Source: JBHGXV01 sp041920505
Lineage (GTDB): Bacteria > Bacillota > Bacilli > Brevibacillales > Brevibacillaceae
Reading direction: 5' to 3'
Assembly: GCA_041920505.1 (NCBI GenBank)
Contig: JBHGXV010000025.1
Span: forward strand, 45,697-109,696
Length of the DNA: 64,000 nt
In this document: one piece after another, positions 58,994-64,000 of the stretch
Layout of the letters: every line of letters begins with the position of its first letter
How positions within the stretch are numbered: the stretch's first letter is position 1
Translations under genes and position numbers: made by a program
Notes under the pieces: model-generated
The model's database searches: none
What the model was told of the DNA's origin: nothing
Seen by the model: only the letters and a program-made list of their open reading frames with translations

Positions 58994-59956
58994 ATGGATA
59001 CAGCGAGCCATCTGTTGTTTGGAGCGACGTTGGCGGGGTTGGCGCATCTCGATCCGGTGGTGGCCCATAAGCCCGCCTTGGCACAAGCCGTCATGGCTGG
59101 AACCTTGATCGGATCGCACGCCCCCGACTTTGACGCGTTGATGCGGATCAGAGGATATGCGTGGTACATTCGCCACCACCGGGGCATCACCCACTCGATT
59201 CCCGCCCTCTTTCTCTGGCCAGTGCTCATCAGCCTGCCGCTTGCGGCCGCGTTTGGTTGCCTGGGCGATTGGCAGCATGTGTACGTGTGGACGTGTGTCG
59301 CGGTCGTCTTTCACGTGTTTCTTGACCTGATGAACACATACGGCGTTCAATGCCTGCGGCCCTTTACGAAAAAATGGATGCACCTGGACATCCTGTCCAT
59401 ATTTGAACCGTTTCTGTTTGTGCTTCACGTGACCGGACTGGCCGTCTGGATTGGTCTCGGAGCCGATCCGGCACGATTGTTCGTCTGGACGTACGCCGTC
59501 ACCGGCATCTACCTCGTGCTGCGGGCGATCCAGCACGCCTGGCTGGTCGACAGGGTGCGCCGCCGCTACGGGGAGATCGGCGCCTGCCATGTGGTGCCCA
59601 GTTTCCATGTCCTGCATTGGCGATACGTGGTCCACTCCGGCGACCGGTTTTACGCCGGCCGCATTCTGGGCGCCACGATCATTGAGGAGGATGTTTACGC
59701 CAATGCCGCCCCCAACGAGGTCATCCAGTCCACGATCGGCATCGACGGCGTTCGCGCCTTTCTCGACTTCGCCCAGCGCGTCCATGTGACGTACAAGGAA
59801 CTGCAGGACGGTTATGAAGTTCGTTGGAGCGACATGCGTTTCTGGTACGACCGGACGCTCCCCTTCGGTGTCGATGTGCGCCTGGACAGCCATCTGAACG
59901 TGGTGAATCACAGCGTGGGGTGGCGCAAGCGGGCGTGGGAACCGCCATTCATGTAA
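58994..59956 (+). CDS. yfhP: YfhP-like membrane metal-dependent hydrolase (DUF457)
   Basis: A 320-residue protein. The N-terminal part MDTASHLLFGATLAGLAHLDP, TLIGSHAPDFDALM and the RHHRGITHSIPALF segment with clustered histidines are the DUF457/YdjM-like signature. Five or so membrane helices follow to about residue 185, then a soluble C-terminal half (about 200-320). YfhP has been described as a regulator of DNA competence-related or unknown function; no activity can be asserted. Start ATG 58994 with CAGGAGGGAAG upstream. Confidence 0.82.
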   Translation: MDTASHLLFGATLAGLAHLDPVVAHKPALAQAVMAGTLIGSHAPDFDALMRIRGYAWYIRHHRGITHSIPALFLWPVLISLPLAAAFGCLGDWQHVYVWTCVAVVFHVFLDLMNTYGVQCLRPFTKKWMHLDILSIFEPFLFVLHVTGLAVWIGLGADPARLFVWTYAVTGIYLVLRAIQHAWLVDRVRRRYGEIGACHVVPSFHVLHWRYVVHSGDRFYAGRILGATIIEEDVYANAAPNEVIQSTIGIDGVRAFLDFAQRVHVTYKELQDGYEVRWSDMRFWYDRTLPFGVDVRLDSHLNVVNHSVGWRKRAWEPPFM

Positions 59957-59996
59957 CCCTTGTCCGGTCAGTCCCAATCAGCGCGAGAGGCGGCGG

Positions 59997-60518
59997 ATGA
60001 CGATGATCACAATAACCCTGGCGGAGCGAAGCGATTTTCACGCCATGATACAATTGGCGGAGTTGAACATGCCGGATCGGATGAATCTGCACGAGTTGAA
60101 AAAATACTTCGAACTGTTTCCCGAACTGATTTTCAAGGCGAACTGTGACGGGACAATGATCGGTTTCGCTTGTGCGGGAATCGACATGTACCAGACGACC
60201 GGCTGGCTGTTGTTCAGCAACGTGTCAGAAGCGTACCGGGGGCAAGGTATCGGCAAGCGGCTGATCGAAGCCAGACTGGCGGCGCTTCGGCAGTTTCCTA
60301 GCATGCGCCGTGTGCTGGTTACGGTCAACGAAACCAACACCCCGTCGATGCGGGCGCTGGCCTCGTATGGCTTTCGGCACAGCCACACCGAAGCGGATTA
60401 CTACGGCCCAGGCAAACACCGGGCCATCCTGGAACTAGTGTACGCGGGTCCTGCCGGTGACCAGCCGCAAACGGCCCCCTGCACAAATCTTGCCCCAAAT
60501 ATTCCGGTCAACATGTAA
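59997..60518 (+). CDS. GNAT family N-acetyltransferase
   Basis: A 173-residue GNAT protein: the acetyl-CoA loop VSEAYRGQGIGKRLIEARLAAL (Q/RxxGxG/A), VLVTVNETNTPSMRALASYGF and RAILELVY follow the family order. The acceptor is unknown. The start is ATG 59997 or ATG 60003; the SD GAGAGG fits either. 40 bases after yfhP and possibly co-transcribed. Confidence 0.85.
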   Translation: MTMITITLAERSDFHAMIQLAELNMPDRMNLHELKKYFELFPELIFKANCDGTMIGFACAGIDMYQTTGWLLFSNVSEAYRGQGIGKRLIEARLAALRQFPSMRRVLVTVNETNTPSMRALASYGFRHSHTEADYYGPGKHRAILELVYAGPAGDQPQTAPCTNLAPNIPVNM

Positions 60519-60710
60519 CGTTTTCCTCTCGTATCCGTCATAAAAAGAATAGAACACCGATCGGAATCGTAGCCAGATATGCCTGATTTGATTGAGAAAT
60601 CTTGGCAAACAAATCGATAAAATATTTCTTCTAGTAGGGAGATATGGTAAACTTAGAAACGACCATCGGTGTAGATTCAGAGATTTTTTGACAGATACGG
60701 GAGGTTACCA
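60519..60710. other. AT-rich intergenic region before the stalk-domain gene
   Basis: About 190 AT-rich bases. TTGGCA (60602-60607) could be a -35 but no well-spaced -10 follows. No gene seen. Confidence 0.35.
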
Positions 60711-62759
60711 ATGAAAAAAGAGACATGGAAAAAAGGACTTCCGGTTTTGCTGATCAGCGCGCTTGCCGCGTCGCCGACCGTGGCGGTACCCAAGGCGTAT
60801 GCTTTGGACTATGTGAGTGTCGAAGCCGATGATAATGAAGCCGGTGTCGACAGCGGCTACACCATCGAATTTGATCTGGAAGAAGACCTGGACAGCGGCG
60901 AATATATCACCATTCGCTTCGACAGTGATTTTGAACTGGATGCGGATGAGATCGACGTAGACAGCGTCACCGTCAATGACGAGGAACCGGACAGTGTCTC
61001 CGTAAACGAGAACGACAACACCATCAAGATCAAGGTGCCGTACGACCTGGAGGCAGGCGACACAGTGACCGTGGAGATCACCGGCGGGATTACCAATCCC
61101 GACGACGAAGACACCTACTACGTGGAAGTGAAAACGTCCCAGGAAACCACCTACGAGAGCGACTCGGTCTATATTGAGGGGGACGACAGTTCGTCGAGCG
61201 ACGACTTCGAGGTGGACGTCGACGACGACGAGGCCGGCGCAGAGACGGCCTACACGATCAACGAGTTTGACCTCAGAGGCAGCGACGAGCTTGAAGCGGG
61301 TGACTGGGTGTACGTGACCTTCCCGGACAGCGACATGCTGCCGAGCGACATCGACGAAAGTGACGTGGAAATCAACGACGAAGAGCCGGATCAGGTCAAA
61401 ATCAGCGGCAAGGAAGTGCAGATCAAACTGCCAGACGAGGTGGAAGGGGACGATTACATCAAGATCGAGTTTTCCGAGGACGCCGGCATCCAAAATCCGG
61501 ACGAAGCGGACGACTACGTCATCGAGGTGGAGTACAACAATCGCACCTACACATCCGACACATTTGAAATCACCGACGACTCCGGCACCTCCAGTTCCGA
61601 CTACACGGTGAGCCTGTCGGACAACACCGCCGGGGCCCGCTCCAGCTACAGTTTTGATATCGATCTGGGCAACAAGCGGCTCAGTTCCAACGAATACGTC
61701 ACCGTGGAATTTCCCTCTGCCGACATGCTGCCGTCTTATATGAATGCTGCCGATGTCCAGATCAACGGCTCGGCGGTTCGCACGGCGGCCGTTTCCGGCA
61801 ACAAGGTCTACCTGACGACTCCGTATGGCTTCGGTGAAGTCAAAACGGTCAAGGTCAATTTCAGCTACAACGCTTTCATCAAAAACCCGCAGACGGCCGG
61901 CACGTCCTATCAACTGGCGACGACCATCGGCGGCAAAACGTACCGCTCCAAGTCGTTTTCCATCACCGGTACCAGCGTGACGACGCCGACTACAGTGGAC
62001 AACAGCACGGCGACGATCAGCCTGTCGAAGACGACGCCGTCGACTGCAACCGCGATTACGGTGGGCATCAAGGGACTGGGCATGCCGCTGTTGAAAAACC
62101 GCGACTTCCTTGAACTGGCCCTGCCGTCCGGCTTCCGTGTGCCGAGCGTGATCAACGCCTCGACGGTGTCTGTCAACGGTCTGGTTCCGAGCTACGTCGC
62201 GGCTCGCGGGCAAAACCTGGTGATCTATCCGTCGCAGGATATCGCCGCCGCGACACCTGTCACTGTGGTTGTAAGCGAAGGAACCAACATTGCGACGCCT
62301 GCAACCCCCAGCCTGTACAGCATCGGTGTCTACACGTCGGCGGAGAAAAATCTGCTGTTTGCCCGCCCGGTCACGATCGCGCCGCCTGTGCCGGCCAACG
62401 CGCCCCGTCTGAAGCTGAACGTGAAGTCGTATACCGTAAGCAACAAAACCTTTACGCTGGCGGCGGCACCGTACACCTACAACGACACGACGCTGGTTCC
62501 GGCGCAGTTCTTCAAGGACGCGCTTTCGCTCACCACAAAGTGGAACAAGAGCACCGCTGACGTGATCAGCGGCAACACCACGATTCATTTCACGGTCGGC
62601 TCCAACCAGGCCAAGGTAAACAACACGGTTGTCAAACTGCCTGTCCCCGTTCAGATCAAGGACGGCATGCCGATGCTGCCGATCCGTTTCATCGCGGACA
62701 CCTTGAAGTACAAACTGGGTTGGGACGAAGCGACCAAAAGCATCGTCATCTATAAGTAA
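60711..62759 (+). CDS. Secreted repeat protein with a copper-amine-oxidase-type stalk domain
   Basis: A 682-residue exported protein. A signal peptide (KKGLPVLLISALAASPTVAV, cleavage near AYA 31) is followed by four related Ig-like beta repeats starting near residues 34, 166, 294 and 427. Each has a pattern like AG--S-YTI-FDL---L--GEYITI-F and LP--I--SDV-IN, and the first two are extremely acidic. The C-terminus (about 565-682) ends in a stalk domain (PMLPIRFIADTLKYKLGWDEATKSIVI) like the N-terminal domain of copper amine oxidase. Probably a cell-surface or S-layer-associated protein. Start ATG 60711 with ACGGGAGG upstream. Confidence 0.8.
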   Translation: MKKETWKKGLPVLLISALAASPTVAVPKAYALDYVSVEADDNEAGVDSGYTIEFDLEEDLDSGEYITIRFDSDFELDADEIDVDSVTVNDEEPDSVSVNENDNTIKIKVPYDLEAGDTVTVEITGGITNPDDEDTYYVEVKTSQETTYESDSVYIEGDDSSSSDDFEVDVDDDEAGAETAYTINEFDLRGSDELEAGDWVYVTFPDSDMLPSDIDESDVEINDEEPDQVKISGKEVQIKLPDEVEGDDYIKIEFSEDAGIQNPDEADDYVIEVEYNNRTYTSDTFEITDDSGTSSSDYTVSLSDNTAGARSSYSFDIDLGNKRLSSNEYVTVEFPSADMLPSYMNAADVQINGSAVRTAAVSGNKVYLTTPYGFGEVKTVKVNFSYNAFIKNPQTAGTSYQLATTIGGKTYRSKSFSITGTSVTTPTTVDNSTATISLSKTTPSTATAITVGIKGLGMPLLKNRDFLELALPSGFRVPSVINASTVSVNGLVPSYVAARGQNLVIYPSQDIAAATPVTVVVSEGTNIATPATPSLYSIGVYTSAEKNLLFARPVTIAPPVPANAPRLKLNVKSYTVSNKTFTLAAAPYTYNDTTLVPAQFFKDALSLTTKWNKSTADVISGNTTIHFTVGSNQAKVNNTVVKLPVPVQIKDGMPMLPIRFIADTLKYKLGWDEATKSIVIYK

Positions 62760-62830
62760 GCAGACACCGCTTGAACAACTCAAGACCGCATTGTGTAGAC
62801 GCGAAATAATCCTCCGGCCCTGAAGGCCAC

Positions 62831-62870
62831 AAGCTGACGCCTGTATTCGACTGGCGTCAGCTTATTTCAT
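62831..62870 (+). terminator. Terminator after the stalk-domain gene
   Basis: AAGCTGACGCC and GGCGTCAGCTT are exact complements around TGTATTCGACT, followed by ATTTCATTTATTTT. Confidence 0.8.
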
Positions 62871-63072
62871 TTATTTTGTGCGCATTCCTCAATTCGCCTT
62901 CGTGTCTCTTCCGCACTTGTATATCATCAGGGTAGAGCGCTTTTGTTTTGTTTAATTTTTTAAATATTTATAAAACTCCTGAAGAATCAATACGCTCGAG
63001 GCATGATTGCAGAAAGTCCTGTATGTTGCAAGGCAATAAGAGTTAGCTACTGAAAAATAGGAAGTGTGGGTA
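62871..63072. other. AT-rich intergenic region
   Basis: About 200 bases with long T and A tracts (around 62942-62985). No gene or clear promoter is seen; a change toward AT-rich composition begins here. Confidence 0.35.
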
Positions 63073-63834
63073 ATGAAGAAAGTAACAAGCTATTTGATGT
63101 CTGTTTTTGTTCTGAGTGCCTTCATGCTAACATCTTGCGCTGCTAACGAGCAGAAAAATCATCAAGGTTCTAATGGCAATGGAGTAAATGCACATGGCGG
63201 TGAGAGCAAAGCTGAAAATCCTGATGGCAAGGTGCAAAAGGAGGAAATAAAGGCAAGGCCGGATATGAGCAAAATTCTCCCCTTTGAATCGGTAATCAAT
63301 CCGTGCCAAGCCCCTCAGCAAAAACAAGCCGAAGCAGACCTCCAATATCTTTTAAGCGAGGCAATTCACATCTTCCAGTCAAAAGATCCGCTCGATCTAA
63401 AGAGGATACCAAACGGTTCCATTCCCATCCATATGGATCAGAATGAATATGGGGGAGTCATGGCGTATCAAGTCGCTACATATCCCTCTCGGCAGGGGAT
63501 GCCCGTGGTTATCGCAAGTTTTGGGTTGGGTTGTGTGGGAAATGTCATGACGGTTGATTCGGTTGACAATCTGCTTTTGGTCTTGCTAGAGCATGGGGGA
63601 TCAAAAGCTGGACAGGAAGTTCATCTACTTCAATATCAAGACGGTAAGTGGGAAGCGGTGTGGGCTCCTTCCTATCGCAGTTGGGAAGACCTTTATATGA
63701 CAAGAATAGAACTTGCTCCTGATAAAAAATCTTTTACTTCATTTAAAACGGATATCCATGATCCAAACAAACAGTGGAAAGAATTGTGGGAATTACGTAA
63801 CCGTCAATATGTAAAAATCTCTAGTACCGAATAG
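63073..63834 (+). CDS. Lipoprotein of unknown function
   Basis: A 253-residue protein with signal MKKVTSYLMSVFVLSAFMLTSC; the lipobox ends in C22. A low-complexity N/G/K-rich linker (about 24-60) precedes a soluble domain with ATYPSRQGMPVVIASFGLG and LLQYQDGKWEAVWAPSYRSW. No family recognised. Start ATG 63073 (SD GGAAGTG); a GTG three codons earlier is possible. It is AT-rich relative to the window and next to an insertion element, suggesting acquired DNA. Confidence 0.65.
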   Translation: MKKVTSYLMSVFVLSAFMLTSCAANEQKNHQGSNGNGVNAHGGESKAENPDGKVQKEEIKARPDMSKILPFESVINPCQAPQQKQAEADLQYLLSEAIHIFQSKDPLDLKRIPNGSIPIHMDQNEYGGVMAYQVATYPSRQGMPVVIASFGLGCVGNVMTVDSVDNLLLVLLEHGGSKAGQEVHLLQYQDGKWEAVWAPSYRSWEDLYMTRIELAPDKKSFTSFKTDIHDPNKQWKELWELRNRQYVKISSTE

Positions 63835-63852
63835 CTAGAAAGAATACACCCC

Positions 63853-64000
63853 CTAAAGTTGATGTGCACCCCTTAGAATAGACATTGGAAAAACCCCCTT
63901 GGTTATCCGATGAAAATTCTAGGGGGTGCATTTGTTATGGCAATAAAGGGTCAGAAGTTCAAGAGCTATCCACATGAAATGAAAACGGAAGCCATTAGAC
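63853..64000 (+). mobile_element. Left end of an IS3-like insertion element (cut by the window edge)
   Basis: The sequence ATGTGCACCCC (63862-63872) and GGGGGTGCAT (63921-63930) form an inverted pair typical of IS ends, directly before a transposase-like start. The exact terminus is not determined, and only the left part lies in the window. Confidence 0.5.
63937..64000 (+). CDS. IS3-family transposase OrfA, N-terminal fragment
   Basis: Twenty-one codons beginning MAIKGQKFKSYPHEMKTEAI, which resembles the N-terminus of IS3-family OrfA helix-turn-helix proteins. ATG 63937 follows TAGGGGGTG. The gene runs off the window, so the assignment rests on a short segment. Confidence 0.6.
   Translation, partial: MAIKGQKFKSYPHEMKTEAIR

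Noticed and set aside
60705..62783. A 692-codon open frame on the minus strand opposite the stalk-domain gene
   Set aside because: Antisense shadow of a repetitive, D/E-rich gene; low-complexity V/R/D content, no motifs, no SD.

Overview
The window is a 64 kb, GC-rich chromosomal segment from an endospore-forming Bacillota. It carries the complete spoIIIAA-AH operon, spoIVB and spo0A. The gene order from gcvPB to spo0A follows the Bacillus subtilis gcvPB-yqhL-lipM-mntR-yqhOPQR-aroQ-yqhT-efp-yqhV-spoIIIA-accBC-yqhY-nusB-folD-xseAB-ispA-dxs-yqxC-ahrC-recN-spoIVB-spo0A block, with insertions. The high GC, the adenosylcobalamin-dependent ribonucleotide reductase, a TsaD-like paralogue after nusB and a SteA cluster suggest a Tumebacillus/Effusibacillus/Alicyclobacillus- or Brevibacillus-type bacterium rather than Bacillus itself (inference).

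Layout. 0-2 kb: the end of gcvPB and lipM (glycine cleavage and lipoylation). 2-3.9 kb: a lower-GC marR/MFS efflux operon in which both genes are broken. 4-7.7 kb: dat and, divergently, nrdJ preceded by two NrdR-box-like sites. 7.7-10 kb: a CoA-disulfide reductase/rhodanese fusion and a membrane rhodanese behind a 32-bp perfect palindrome that overlaps the promoter. 10-17.6 kb: small membrane proteins, mntR, the yqhO-yqhT genes and efp. 17.6-22 kb: an inserted block with UPF0756, comB-comA (sulfolactate synthesis), yqhV, namA and an acidic protein. 22-27.5 kb: the spoIIIA operon. 27.5-43.3 kb: housekeeping genes (accBC, yqhY-amaP, nusB, a TsaD paralogue, folD, xseAB, ispA, dxs, a TlyA-type methyltransferase, nadK, argR, recN) ending in spoIVB. 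43.3-44.2 kb: spo0A with a sigma-H-type promoter and two Spo0A boxes. 44.2-47 kb: a patchy region with a small lipoprotein, a Nudix hydrolase, a diguanylate cyclase, a beta-carbonic anhydrase and a small membrane protein. 47-50 kb: steA with a GT2 glycosyltransferase and an MraY/WecA-like transferase. 50-58.9 kb: the sigma-54-dependent branched-chain keto-acid dehydrogenase cluster (DUF2627, bkdR, bcd, lpdV, bkdAA, bkdAB, bkdB), lacking ptb and buk. 59-64 kb: yfhP, a GNAT acetyltransferase, a repetitive secreted stalk-domain protein, a lipoprotein and the left end of an IS3-like element cut by the window edge.

Functional links. BkdR/sigma-54 control supplies branched-chain acyl-CoA for membrane lipids, alongside AccB/AccC. 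LipM supplies lipoyl groups for GcvH and the BkdB E2 subunit. Spo0A, the SpoIIIA channel and SpoIVB form the sporulation core. No rRNA, tRNA, CRISPR array or prophage was seen. No wholly new defence or mobile system is evident. The most unusual points are the missing canonical start codon of the GT2 gene, the doubly inactivated efflux operon, the palindrome at the CoA-disulfide reductase promoter and the TsaD paralogue.
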